64,000 nucleotides of DNA from Thermoplasma acidophilum DSM 1728. GTDB lineage: Archaea; Thermoplasmatota; Thermoplasmata; Thermoplasmatales; Thermoplasmataceae. Positions within the stretch are counted from its first letter, which is position 1. Each line of letters opens with the position of its first letter. Positions 27,363-36,218 of the stretch are shown here, piece by piece. The stretch lies in assembly GCF_000195915.1 (NCBI RefSeq), contig NC_002578.1, positions 124,001 through 188,000 of the forward strand, given 5' to 3'. Made by a program: the position numbers and the translations under genes. The notes beneath the pieces were generated by a model. That model saw only the letters and a list, made by a program, of their open reading frames with translations, made no database searches and was not told the DNA's origin.

Positions 27363-27932
27363 TCAGCTGTGAGGGCCAAAATGATCGATAAACCAGTACC
27401 TGCTTTCAGCTGGGCAGAGTATCATCGTATTTGGTGTAACTCCAGTCATCTCTATATTTTCCATGATCTCGCGGTGCTTGTTCTCCCACGTGAGCATCTC
27501 AAGCTCAGGAAACATTGCAGAAGTCAATTTGTGCTTGGCCCTGAACAGAGAATCCGTCACTTCGGAATTCACGGTCTGTGGATCCTTCCAATAACCTTCG
27601 AGGTAGGAATTCAGCGTTGTATTCATGATATCTAACACGTTGAATTTTATTACGAATTCAGGCGATGATCTGTTTTCGTCCACGTACTTCTGATAGAGGG
27701 CACTGTATTTCTTTTCATCTACACCGCGGAATGATACCCTGTCAGCGATCATATCGTCGCTCATCAGTTTTCTTATCTCCTCTCCGTAGAGGCCATGATC
27801 ATAATCATAGTGTGTCAGATATGTTACATATATTTTGGTGGGGTTAAGTGAGAGTATGTATCTCAGCATTACATCATAGCTGTAACCCTCTATCTTCTCG
27901 TGAGCCTTGCCTATGGTAGCAACAAAAAACAT
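27363..27932 (-). CDS. Conserved-looking hypothetical protein, TraB/ChaN-like fold possible
   Basis: 189 aa, soluble, no signal peptide or membrane helix. The N-terminus (F-V-A-T-I-G-K-A-H-E-K-I then L-S-L-N-P-T-K-I-Y-V) loosely resembles proteins that begin with a beta-strand, His and a P-x-x-I-x-V strand, as in the TraB/ChaN superfamily. This is only a weak resemblance and I do not recognise the family. T-H-Y-D-Y-D-H is not a true metallo-beta-lactamase box because the other ligands are missing. A TATA-like element ttattataaag (minus, 27951-27961) is about 25 nt from ATG 27932, so the gene is probably expressed. Confidence 0.6.
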   Translation of the reverse strand: MFFVATIGKAHEKIEGYSYDVMLRYILSLNPTKIYVTYLTHYDYDHGLYGEEIRKLMSDDMIADRVSFRGVDEKKYSALYQKYVDENRSSPEFVIKFNVLDIMNTTLNSYLEGYWKDPQTVNSEVTDSLFRAKHKLTSAMFPELEMLTWENKHREIMENIEMTGVTPNTMILCPAESRYWFIDHFGPHS

Positions 27933-28088
27933 AGTTGTATAGTTGAACTTATTATAAAGATATTATCTGCACTCTGAGTGTCAATATTTCAATTTTTCTG
28001 AATATTTTATTCGATAGTGCCGTTTTATTAATAAAATAACCTCCTTAAGTAGCAAGATATAAAATATGATATTTTCATACGGAATACG

Positions 28089-28880
28089 TTGTCAGCAATT
28101 AAGGCCTTATCAAAATATGGAACTATAATACTCGTGGCTGTGATCCTGATCATCATAGCATCGATCACGATTTATGGTGGAATATGGCCCCCAGCCTCCG
28201 TGGTGGAATCGGAGAGTATGCAGCATTCCAGCGAATGGCAGTTCGGAGTAATAAACACAGGGGACATAGTTCTGTTGAAAAAGGTAAACGATCCTGTGAA
28301 GAACATCATAACATACGTTGTCGGTAGGGAGATAGATTATAGAACATATGGTGAGTACGGCCAGGTCATACTCTACAATGCGCCGGATGGAGAGGTCATA
28401 ATTCACAGGGCCATGTTCTACCTTTCATGGAACAACGGAACGCCTGTGATCTCCGGTTATCACAATCAGAGCTGGATGAAAGTTACGGACAATTACGTTA
28501 TAATATACAACTGCAGCTACAATGGCAGGAATCTTTACGTCAATCTGCAGAATCTCCGAGGTCAGGATGGCTTTATAACGGTCGGCGATCATAACCTAGC
28601 CACATCGCCATTTTTCATTGCCAAGTACGATGCCTACGTAGCTGCGGATCAGAACATATTCGGGTATCCACCGGTAAAACCAGACAAAGTTGTGGCCGTA
28701 GCCTATGGACAGATACCTTGGCTTGGCCTCATAAAATTGAACATAATGAGGATCTACGGAGAATGGCCATACTACAATGAAGTTCCCAGATACGCATACG
28801 ATTATCTATTCGCAACCTTATTTGTCATATTCGTTATACCATATATATCTTATTATTCATATAAAAAAATAAAAAGGTGA
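28089..28880 (+). CDS. Archaeal signal peptidase I (S26B-like)
   Basis: 263 aa. Helix one at residues ~12-30 is followed by V-V-E-S-E-S43-M-Q, the catalytic serine box. I-I-H106-R takes the place of the Lys in bacterial enzymes, as in archaeal/ER signal peptidases. V-G-D-H-N near residue 185 is the conserved Asp box. A second helix near the C-terminus (about 237-255) anchors the end, with a K-K-I-K-R tail. It cleaves signal peptides of exported proteins such as the thermopsin-like protein here. Start TTG 28089 lies 28 nt after TATA gatataaaat (28056-28065). Confidence 0.85.
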   Translation: MSAIKALSKYGTIILVAVILIIIASITIYGGIWPPASVVESESMQHSSEWQFGVINTGDIVLLKKVNDPVKNIITYVVGREIDYRTYGEYGQVILYNAPDGEVIIHRAMFYLSWNNGTPVISGYHNQSWMKVTDNYVIIYNCSYNGRNLYVNLQNLRGQDGFITVGDHNLATSPFFIAKYDAYVAADQNIFGYPPVKPDKVVAVAYGQIPWLGLIKLNIMRIYGEWPYYNEVPRYAYDYLFATLFVIFVIPYISYYSYKKIKR

Positions 28881-28887
28881 GGTCCCT

Positions 28888-29412
28888 TCAGACCTTTATG
28901 GTTGGTTCGCCCTCATGCCAGTTGACCGGGCATAGGCCGCCTGACTGCAGAGCCTCGAGAACCCTCAGGGTCTCGTCTGTGCTCCTGCCAACGTTGTCGT
29001 CCGTTATGACAACATACTTGACGATTCCGTCCGGGTTTATTATGAACAGGCCTCTCTGAGCATTGCCAGTCTCCTCATTGTACACATCGTATGCCCTTGC
29101 TATGGTACCCTTCCTGTCCTCTACCATGGGGAACTTTGCCTTTGCGACCCTCTCGTCGTGCTGAACCCAAGCCTGGTGAACGTACACCGTGTCAGCGCTG
29201 ACCGATATTACCTCTGTGTTCTTCTTCTTGAACTTCTCGTAGTCTTCTGCGAAGCCTTCGACCTCGGTTGGGCACACGAAGGTGAAATCTGCAGGGTAGA
29301 AGAATAGAACTACCCATTTTCCTCTGTAGCTACTTAGTCTAACTTTCTTTATCTGCCCGTTTACAAAGGCATTAGCCTCGAAATCGGGTGCCGCTTTGTT
29401 TACAAGAGACAT
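28888..29412 (-). CDS. 2-Cys peroxiredoxin (AhpC/Prx1-type)
   Basis: 174 aa. Reduces hydrogen peroxide and organic peroxides. The peroxidatic Cys47 is in F-Y-P-A-D-F-T-F-V-C-P-T-E, and the resolving Cys is in G-G-L-C-P-V-N-W near the C-terminus (about 163). Length is that of a compact 2-Cys enzyme, cytosolic, and its reductant is not encoded nearby. The TATA box (29432-29443, minus) is about 26 nt from ATG 29412. The protein matches the Thermoplasma acidophilum peroxiredoxin I remember. Confidence 0.95.
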   Translation of the reverse strand: MSLVNKAAPDFEANAFVNGQIKKVRLSSYRGKWVVLFFYPADFTFVCPTEVEGFAEDYEKFKKKNTEVISVSADTVYVHQAWVQHDERVAKAKFPMVEDRKGTIARAYDVYNEETGNAQRGLFIINPDGIVKYVVITDDNVGRSTDETLRVLEALQSGGLCPVNWHEGEPTIKV

Positions 29413-29489
29413 AATGGTACATCACTAACTTGTTTATAATAATTATCATCTGATTTTCTTTAAAAATAATCTCTATAAATTAAGATACT

Positions 29490-29682
29490 TATATAAATAA
29501 ATTTAGAGTGTTTATCGATGGAAGCCCGTTATGGCTGATTTCAGCCTTTCTCCAGGAGCATAAGTTTAAATTCAGACATTGTTTGATCTTAAAAATGCCT
29601 TTCCATAAGTGGTAAGTGCGGTATTGGCTCCAATGCGCGGAAAGCACGCCATCTTGGTACAGGGCAGTGATGTTGAGAGTGT
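29490..29682 (+). promoter_or_regulatory. Two TATA boxes and a possibly structured leader before the glycosyltransferase
   Basis: atataaataa (29491-29500) and gtttaaatt (about 29564-29572) are good TATA elements. Each lies about 26 nt before an ATG (29518 and 29595) that opens only a 6-codon frame ending in TGA or TAA. Small stems are possible: GGCTG-attt-CAGCC (29533-29546) and ATTG-gctc-CAAT inside GCG/CGC (about 29623-29642). The RNA could be a regulatory leader or a small non-coding RNA. Confidence 0.4.
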
Positions 29683-29688
29683 GTGTCT

Positions 29689-30366
29689 ATGATGATCGAT
29701 GACAGCAAGGTCAGCTTCGTTATTCCAACTATAAACGAGGAAGGTACCATAGGTTCGGTTATAGACGGTATACGTTCGGAATTTCCGAATTCAGAGATAA
29801 TCGTCGTGGATACGAATTCAACAGACAGGACCAGGGAGATAGCGAGATCAAAGGGTGCAAGGGTTATAGAGGAGCCAAGGCGAGGATATGGACGCGCCTA
29901 TCAGACAGGCATACCGGCAGCATCCGGAGAGATCATAGTGTGCATGGATGGAGACGGTACCTATCCGACCGATGTTGTAAAACCGCTCATCGAGCTGTTG
30001 ATTGCGGACCGCGTGGATTTCATCTCATGCGACAGGATCACGTTCAGAACAAGCAAAAATTATACCACTCTTCATTACGTTGGCAATATGGTGCTCAACC
30101 TCACCATACGTATTCTCTTCAAGGTTAGGATGGTTGATTCTCAGAGCGGTATGTGGGTATTCCGATCGGAGATCTACAGAAAGATGAAGAACCTTGGAAA
30201 CGGCATGTCCTTTTCTCAGAATATCAAGATAGAAGCGGTACGCCACGGAGTATTCATGGAGATACCGATAAGATACGGTGTCAGGATAACAAAGCCGAAG
30301 CTCAAGACATGGCATGATGGCTTCCACAATCTCTTTGCCCTCTTCGTGAAACGTGTATCAGAATGA
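29689..30366 (+). CDS. Family 2 glycosyltransferase, dolichol-phosphate mannosyltransferase-like
   Basis: About 225 aa. V-S-F-V-I-P-T-I-N-E-E at the N-terminus, V-V-D-T-N-S-T-D-R-T and the metal-binding C-M-D-G-D-G-T-Y-P are GT-A fold hallmarks. The usual D-D-x-S is D-T-N-S here. Q-S-G-M-W-V-F-R near residue 160 is the conserved acceptor region. There is no C-terminal membrane helix, so it is the short soluble form. It probably transfers a sugar to a lipid carrier for glycoprotein or glycolipid synthesis. GTG 29683, ATG 29689 and ATG 29692 are all possible starts. Its stop abuts the convergent MFS gene. Confidence 0.86.
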   Translation: MMIDDSKVSFVIPTINEEGTIGSVIDGIRSEFPNSEIIVVDTNSTDRTREIARSKGARVIEEPRRGYGRAYQTGIPAASGEIIVCMDGDGTYPTDVVKPLIELLIADRVDFISCDRITFRTSKNYTTLHYVGNMVLNLTIRILFKVRMVDSQSGMWVFRSEIYRKMKNLGNGMSFSQNIKIEAVRHGVFMEIPIRYGVRITKPKLKTWHDGFHNLFALFVKRVSE

Positions 30367-31557
30367 TCATTTGAGGATCTTTAGATATCCGATAACGGTG
30401 AATGAAAGCGCCGGAATCGCCAACGCGTAATCGTAGACGGATGATCCGGCTATTGAAATGACGGAAAGTATGAGAAAGGTGACTATCCTGCCTGAGACAA
30501 GGTAATATTCTCTGTTTATCCAGTAACCGGATGAATACTCGATCCTGTCCAGGAAGTTCATGAAGCTTGACATCGCGGCGTTTCCCAGCGGTGTCATTAG
30601 GAACGATATGATGCCTGATGCGGCAAATACAGCAATTGTAGCAAATGATCCGCGCACAGCGTAGAGGATTGATGCAGCGATGGTTATTGCGATCAGGATC
30701 CTGTATGATGATCCGATCCTTTTCTGCAGGTATATGGAGGATAGGTTTGATGATACCGCTATTATTGCCAAGAACGTGCCAAAGAGACCGGCAATGATGT
30801 AGCTGTGCGTGAGATAAAATATGTAAACCGGTGTGAAGGTGGATATCGCGATGGTGAGCATGTTCGATAGAAAGAAGTAGATCTTGAATCTCAGATAGTC
30901 TGGATTATCGATCACGGTATCCCTGATGCCGAAGCTCTTCCTTCTCTCACCAGTCTCCCTTATTGTCATAGCGATGAGGCCTGCAGCTATGAGCAGCAAC
31001 GCTGAAATTACAAAGTCGATCCTGTATCGTGCTATCCCCGCTCCTGGAGATTCGGATACAATGAATCCGGCTATCAGGGGTGCAAGAAGGCCCGCAAGGT
31101 TTGATATGGCTGAGTTTGTGGAGAGAAAGTTGAATCTGTTCACTTTTCTGGTTATGGCCTGGCTTAACGTGTTGTTGCCGGCCCAGAACACGCCGGAAGG
31201 TATACCGTACAGAAGGCCGAAGGTGTACGGAACATAAAATGGCCCCTTTAGGAATACCATGCCGAAAATGATGAATGACCTCATCACGGTTCCTATGGAA
31301 AAAAGCGTTCTTGCATTCGTCGTTCTGAGCATGTACCCAGATAGGATGAACATGATCGTCTGCGTGGTCTGTATTGCTGCCTGATACTCCATCACGCTCA
31401 GCAGGCTGAATCTTGTAAAAAACAGGATATTTATGAAAATGCCGAACATGCCGTTCGCGAACGCGAAAAGGTTGTAGGAAGCGTAGTATTTTAGCAAATC
31501 GAATCCATGGTTAGCGATTATCGACGTATTTTTAAAATGAAAGCTGTGCGTATTCAA
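30367..31557 (-). CDS. Major facilitator superfamily transporter
   Basis: 396 aa with about 11-12 hydrophobic segments and few charged residues. The N-terminal half resembles MFS proteins with G-I-P-S-G-V-F-W-A-G-N-N-T-L, and I-T-R-K-V-N-R-F-N-F is a basic loop. No substrate motif. Start TTG 31557 lies about 37 nt from the TATA atttatatat (31588-31599, minus), so the transcript probably has a short leader. Convergent and adjacent to the glycosyltransferase. Confidence 0.75.
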   Translation of the reverse strand: MNTHSFHFKNTSIIANHGFDLLKYYASYNLFAFANGMFGIFINILFFTRFSLLSVMEYQAAIQTTQTIMFILSGYMLRTTNARTLFSIGTVMRSFIIFGMVFLKGPFYVPYTFGLLYGIPSGVFWAGNNTLSQAITRKVNRFNFLSTNSAISNLAGLLAPLIAGFIVSESPGAGIARYRIDFVISALLLIAAGLIAMTIRETGERRKSFGIRDTVIDNPDYLRFKIYFFLSNMLTIAISTFTPVYIFYLTHSYIIAGLFGTFLAIIAVSSNLSSIYLQKRIGSSYRILIAITIAASILYAVRGSFATIAVFAASGIISFLMTPLGNAAMSSFMNFLDRIEYSSGYWINREYYLVSGRIVTFLILSVISIAGSSVYDYALAIPALSFTVIGYLKILK

Positions 31558-31689
31558 GTGTTGTCTAAATCACTGGCATATATGCGTCATATATAAATAT
31601 AGCCAATTAACTTCGTTTTTCGCAGTATTTGTGTAACGCGTACCGTTTGCAGGGTGCTAAATTTAAATACATGCAGCAGATCTTTGATC

Positions 31690-32052
31690 ATGCTCTTCAA
31701 AAAGAAGGCAGACCAGAAGAAAAACGATGGAAGGATCAAGTACATAGATCTTGCTAGGTATCCCCCGGAGAATTCGCCGGAGGATCAGAAGCTGGTCAAG
31801 GTTGCAGAGATCTACACTTATGAGGATCTGCTGGACGCCAGCCGTTTCATATACAATGGAAATATACTGATGGTGGACATATCCGGCGTTACAGACGAGG
31901 TATCATCCAGGCGCATCCTGGAGAAGTGCGCAAGCATAGGAAAGGAGATAAACGGCGATGTGGCCAAGGTCTCCAAGAATATGATAATGATAACGCCGAA
32001 CGGAATAAAGATAGACAGGGAGAAGTACAGGGGTAGCATGAGTATAGTGTAA
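31690..32052 (+). CDS. sepF: SepF-like cell division protein
   Basis: 120 aa. The N-terminus M-L-F-K-K-K is a basic amphipathic membrane-targeting tip, followed by a linker and the compact SepF domain: V-K-V-A-E-I-Y-T-Y-E-D-L, then G-N-I-L-M-V-D-I-S-G-V and V-A-K-V-S-K-N-M-I-M-I-T-P. SepF anchors FtsZ to the membrane in many archaea. The frame reaches back to 31654, but the TATA atttaaatac (31661-31670) is 25 nt before ATG 31690, which is therefore the start. FtsZ is not in the window. Confidence 0.88.
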   Translation: MLFKKKADQKKNDGRIKYIDLARYPPENSPEDQKLVKVAEIYTYEDLLDASRFIYNGNILMVDISGVTDEVSSRRILEKCASIGKEINGDVAKVSKNMIMITPNGIKIDREKYRGSMSIV

Positions 32053-32094
32053 TACGTACAATGCCTGTTTCAACAACGTAAAGAACGTCGTATT

Positions 32095-33378
32095 TTAAGC
32101 CTTGGCCATTGGCCTCATCCCTGTCAAGAACAGTCTTTCTCCCCTGTATATCCTCAATATTATTACCATTCCTATTGTTATCACGGCCGCGGCCATAATG
32201 TAATCTATCGAATAGCCGAAGAGCGTGGTGACCTCTCCAGATACAAGGCCGCCAAATATCTGGCCAACGCCGAGGAGCGAGTTGTAGAGCCCAATGGCTT
32301 TACCTCTCGTCTGCTGTGTCGCGTTTTTTGACACATAATTTGTCTGGCTCACGCTTATTATGCTCCAGATGCCACCAAGGAATGAATAGATGCTGACCGC
32401 CGATATGATGGCCAGATCCCTTGAAGATATGTTTGGTATAAGCGATGAGAGGCCAAAGACCATTATACGAGTCGTTACGGCGAGGAAAAGTGATGTCTTT
32501 CCCCCTATCCTGTTTACAATGCGGCCAGAGAATATGAAGGATACGGTCGAGAATGCAGAGTTGAACATGTACATGAGGAAGATCAGCGTGTTGTTGGCTC
32601 CGAAGTCTATGACCATGACCGGGTACGGTACGAAGAAGATCTGAAATCCGAACATCAGGAAGGCTGTCATCGCTATGAACAGCACAAGGTTCCTATCCAG
32701 TCTGTGCCCGTTGTTTTTTCCGTTTAGCCGCAGATAGTGTATTACGGCGACAGGAAAATATCGCGGCCTCTCTATGATCCTGAATGTGTTTGCCTGTATG
32801 GCGTTCCTGTTGAGTATTCTTCTGGGTTCATGTATGAACCTCAGGGCCATAATACCGGCGATCAGGTAGACCGCAGAGGACACGATGTATACGTATGGAA
32901 GATCCGATGGGCTGTAGTAGAATGTTATCAGCGCGGTACCAAGGCCCAGGCCAAGCACGGATCCTATACCGGATACCATACTGAACTTCGATATTATCTG
33001 CGGCCATACCGATCTGTCGTTCTGCTCCAGAAGCATGATGGTGGATACCGGAACGCTGGCCATAGCCAGAACCTGAAACGTGATGAGTATTGCAAGGTAT
33101 TGGTATATGCTGTGAACGAACACTATGGGCAGGAATGAGACGAAAGCACCGAAGAATCCTATGAGGACAAAGATCTTCCTCTTCGATACCGCATCGGAGA
33201 GATCGCCCCATAATATGAGTGCCGGCACGGATGCTGCTGAAGATACCGCTGATGCAAGGCCCACAAAGAAGACGTTGGAATGAAGATACACGACCACAAA
33301 AAGGGGTATCATTGGGTTTGTGATGCCAGAGGCCATGCTGGACATCAGATAGCTGGCGAACCACCTGTTATCGGGCAA
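32095..33378 (-). CDS. Major facilitator superfamily transporter
   Basis: 427 aa, about 12 membrane segments. W-G-D-L-S-D-A-V-S-K-R-K after the second segment and G-R-I-V-N-R-I-G-G-K-T after the eighth are the paired MFS loop motifs. M-L-L-E-Q-N in the first half and Q-T-R-G-K-A-I-G-L-Y-N-S in the second half fit drug or sugar efflux members. Starts at TTG 33378. It lies downstream of rad50 on the same strand after a 149-bp spacer, so it is probably separately expressed. Confidence 0.82.
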   Translation of the reverse strand: MPDNRWFASYLMSSMASGITNPMIPLFVVVYLHSNVFFVGLASAVSSAASVPALILWGDLSDAVSKRKIFVLIGFFGAFVSFLPIVFVHSIYQYLAILITFQVLAMASVPVSTIMLLEQNDRSVWPQIISKFSMVSGIGSVLGLGLGTALITFYYSPSDLPYVYIVSSAVYLIAGIMALRFIHEPRRILNRNAIQANTFRIIERPRYFPVAVIHYLRLNGKNNGHRLDRNLVLFIAMTAFLMFGFQIFFVPYPVMVIDFGANNTLIFLMYMFNSAFSTVSFIFSGRIVNRIGGKTSLFLAVTTRIMVFGLSSLIPNISSRDLAIISAVSIYSFLGGIWSIISVSQTNYVSKNATQQTRGKAIGLYNSLLGVGQIFGGLVSGEVTTLFGYSIDYIMAAAVITIGMVIILRIYRGERLFLTGMRPMAKA

Positions 33379-33527
33379 TGCATCACGGATTTGAGGAATA
33401 TCTGATCACTATTTAACGGTTATCTGCCTGTGAACGTATTCTATCATTATTATGGATTTGCCCATCGAACAACGGCATCATTCTGCATCCGCGGTGTCCG
33501 AAGGAACGATGGTGGAATTTCCGCGAT

Positions 33528-36218
33528 CTAATCGGCGTTTGAAACAACGGATCTTCCACCTATCTTCTTCACCTCTATCGCCACATTTGCACTGGCAAGC
33601 AGTTCCCTGTGGTGCGAAATGATTATAACCTGCGGTATCACCGAGCTGTCCTTGAGCGTGTACTCTATTATATCCGAAAGGCTGTTCCTCCTCTCCTCGT
33701 CAAGAAACGCCGTTGGTTCATCGAGAATGAGCAGGCTAAGATCTGCATTAAGAAACTGCGCAACCGCCACCCTTATGGCAAATGCTACAGCTGTCTTTTC
33801 GCCTCCGCTGAGCGAATCTATGCCCTCTGGAACACCGCCCCTGTATACCGTCACGTTGAAGTCTTGGTCCACGGATATGTCGTCAAAATCAAGATCGAAG
33901 CTAGACAGGTAGTCACGTGTTTTCGCAGTCAGGTAATCGGAAACGCTCTGCCTTATCATGGCAGGAACACCGTTCTTTCCGAAAGCCTCTCTTATTCTTT
34001 TCACATCATTTATGGCTTTCTCGATTTTCTTCATCCTTTCAATATCGCGTTCTCTATCACTGATCCTTTGTTCGATTTCAGACACGTGTGATCTCAGCGT
34101 TTCAACCTTTGATCTTTTACCAGATAGTGAGGACAACGTGGCCTGGATCTGCCCTTCTACATACTTGAGGCGCGTTTCTGACTCACTCGCCTTAACTGAC
34201 AATTCATTTTTGCGTTTCTGAATCTCATCCATGCCTGCGGATCTAGATCTGAGATCCTTGACCTTTTCTCTGAGCGTTTCCCTCTGCCTTTTCAGGTCTT
34301 CGGCCAGCTTGATCTGTGGTTCAAGCAGCCTGACCTCATCCTCGATCTTGCCGATATAGGAGGGCGTATACGAATTGATATCAGGAAATTCGCTTTCGAT
34401 CTCATGCGTCCTATCCTCTGCATCCTTGAGCTTTTTGGAAACTTCATCCTTCTGCTTTCTCAAGGCCTCTATATCTCCAATGTTGGATATTACGGCCATC
34501 GCATTGTTCCAATCAGTATACTTCTGCCTTAGATCCTCGAGATGCATCGATCTATACTCTTCATCAAGCTGTTCATACTTCGTGTGCTTATATGCAATTG
34601 TAGAAAGGGAATTTTCGTCATCAGTTATCTGTGCTTCGAGATCCTTCATTTGCCTATCATACGTCTCGTATTCCCTAATTTTGCCTTTCGCTAGATACGA
34701 CTCCATGGATATGAGCTGCCGCTTCTTCTCATCGATTGCAGACGCCTCACGTTCAAGATGATCTATCTCTTCGTTCAGCCTGTTCAGATCTTCCGAATAG
34801 TGTTCGCGTATCCTCCTCGATCCTTCATCGCCAAGATCCGTGCCGCAGACCGGGCACTTATTGTGCCCTTCAAGCATATTCATGTTCCTGCGGATCTCTT
34901 CCTCCTTCTGGCGAAGCGCCCCTATCTTTACCTGAAGATTGCCCAGATCCGTGTTTATTTCATCGATATCCCTGCGTATTTCTTCGTATATGGCTACCAG
35001 TTCGCTCGCATTTGCGAACGCCCTTCCCAGAGTCCGCGATATCTCATCTCCGAGATCCTTCTGCTTCTTCCTGTATTCTTCCCTCTTCTTCTTTTTCTGT
35101 TCTATTTCGTTAATGAGAGAAACGTACTTGCTTTCATAGGTGCGCAGATCATCCAGCTCATGCTTTATCTCGTCCATCCTTCTCTGCATTATCTCATACT
35201 GATCATGATCAGCCTGGAGTTCTGCGGCCTTCTTCATGTTATCCTCGTAGCTCTGTACCTGGCCGTCGATGTTCTTGAGCATCTTTCGGTAGTCGATGAT
35301 CTGCCCCTTGTCGGTCCAGTAGCCCCTGATCCTCTCCCTGCTTGCATACACCTTGGATGACGTTATCTCATTGTATCTCTCCGTCGATCCTGATATTTCC
35401 TGTAGTTTGCCATCGATCTTTCTGATTTCTTCTTCGTACCTATTGGCTTCATCACTAAGCGACATCATGTTTTTAAGCGTCGCATCAAGCATAATGAGTT
35501 CCTTGCTGACAGCGTTGTACTCTGCGCTCGCCTCCTCCTTTTTTCTTAATAGATCTGATTCTATGGCCTCTTCCTGATCTATTTGCTTGGATAATTCAGC
35601 CACATCATCCTGATACCTGCGAAGATCGTCTCTATCTCTTTCGTTCTCCGATATAAGGTAATCCAGGTTCGATATACCGGCCTGCAGGGAATCGATAACG
35701 TCCTTGAGAACATCGTACGTTTCTTCCAGCTTTTCTATCTCAAGTATCTCATCCAGCAGCTTCTTTCTCCTTGCAGGATCACCTGAGATGAGATCGTCCA
35801 TCTCACCCTGCTTGGAAAATACCGAGTTGAGAAACACGTCCTTGCTCTTTGTTATTATGTTCTTTTCGATGTAATCGTTAGCGTCCTTCACCGACTGGGA
35901 AAGTGCACTTCCATCGACCATTATCATGGCGTTGCTCTCAGGATTCTTGGATCTTCTGGTTATCGATCTTCTTATTATGTAGGTGTGCCCTCCATGCCTG
36001 AACTCCATTTCAACTTCCAGACTCTTTGCGCCCTTCCTTATCATATCCTCGATCTTCTTTGTCCTCTTATCTCCGAACAGAGCAAAGCGTATTGCATCGA
36101 TTATGCTTGATTTTCCTGCCCCATTGTGCCCTACTATTATGTTGACACCTGTGTCGAAGAATATCTCGCTGTCCTCATGCGATAGGAAGTTAATCAGGCG
36201 AATCCTGTCTATTATCAC
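33528..36218 (-). CDS. rad50: DNA double-strand break repair ATPase Rad50
   Basis: 896 aa SMC-like ATPase. Walker A G-H-N-G-A-G-K-S-S at residues 30-38, a Q-loop near 140, long heptad coiled coils (about 165-730) split by the zinc hook C-P-V-C at about 453-456, then the signature S-L-S-G-G-E-K near 798 and Walker B L-L-I-L-D-E-P near 830. Two Rad50 with two Mre11 tether and process DNA ends. The gene starts with GTG 29 nt inside mre11 and is the last gene of the nurA-herA-mre11-rad50 operon. The long antisense frames here come from the charged coiled-coil codons. Confidence 0.97.
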   Translation of the reverse strand: MIIDRIRLINFLSHEDSEIFFDTGVNIIVGHNGAGKSSIIDAIRFALFGDKRTKKIEDMIRKGAKSLEVEMEFRHGGHTYIIRRSITRRSKNPESNAMIMVDGSALSQSVKDANDYIEKNIITKSKDVFLNSVFSKQGEMDDLISGDPARRKKLLDEILEIEKLEETYDVLKDVIDSLQAGISNLDYLISENERDRDDLRRYQDDVAELSKQIDQEEAIESDLLRKKEEASAEYNAVSKELIMLDATLKNMMSLSDEANRYEEEIRKIDGKLQEISGSTERYNEITSSKVYASRERIRGYWTDKGQIIDYRKMLKNIDGQVQSYEDNMKKAAELQADHDQYEIMQRRMDEIKHELDDLRTYESKYVSLINEIEQKKKKREEYRKKQKDLGDEISRTLGRAFANASELVAIYEEIRRDIDEINTDLGNLQVKIGALRQKEEEIRRNMNMLEGHNKCPVCGTDLGDEGSRRIREHYSEDLNRLNEEIDHLEREASAIDEKKRQLISMESYLAKGKIREYETYDRQMKDLEAQITDDENSLSTIAYKHTKYEQLDEEYRSMHLEDLRQKYTDWNNAMAVISNIGDIEALRKQKDEVSKKLKDAEDRTHEIESEFPDINSYTPSYIGKIEDEVRLLEPQIKLAEDLKRQRETLREKVKDLRSRSAGMDEIQKRKNELSVKASESETRLKYVEGQIQATLSSLSGKRSKVETLRSHVSEIEQRISDRERDIERMKKIEKAINDVKRIREAFGKNGVPAMIRQSVSDYLTAKTRDYLSSFDLDFDDISVDQDFNVTVYRGGVPEGIDSLSGGEKTAVAFAIRVAVAQFLNADLSLLILDEPTAFLDEERRNSLSDIIEYTLKDSSVIPQVIIISHHRELLASANVAIEVKKIGGRSVVSNAD

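Noticed and set aside
27780-27830. Metallo-beta-lactamase H-x-D-x-D-H box in the 189-aa protein
   Set aside because: Only T-H-Y-D-Y-D-H is there. The spacing, the following Gly and the remaining ligands do not fit.
29595-29670. Small protein made by joining M-P-F-H-K with G-K-C-G-I-G-S-N in the +1 frame
   Set aside because: It would need a frameshift after five codons, and I know of no matching small protein family.
33609-35577. Many long plus-strand frames opposite rad50
   Set aside because: They mirror the charged coiled-coil codons of rad50, show no family features and have no promoters.
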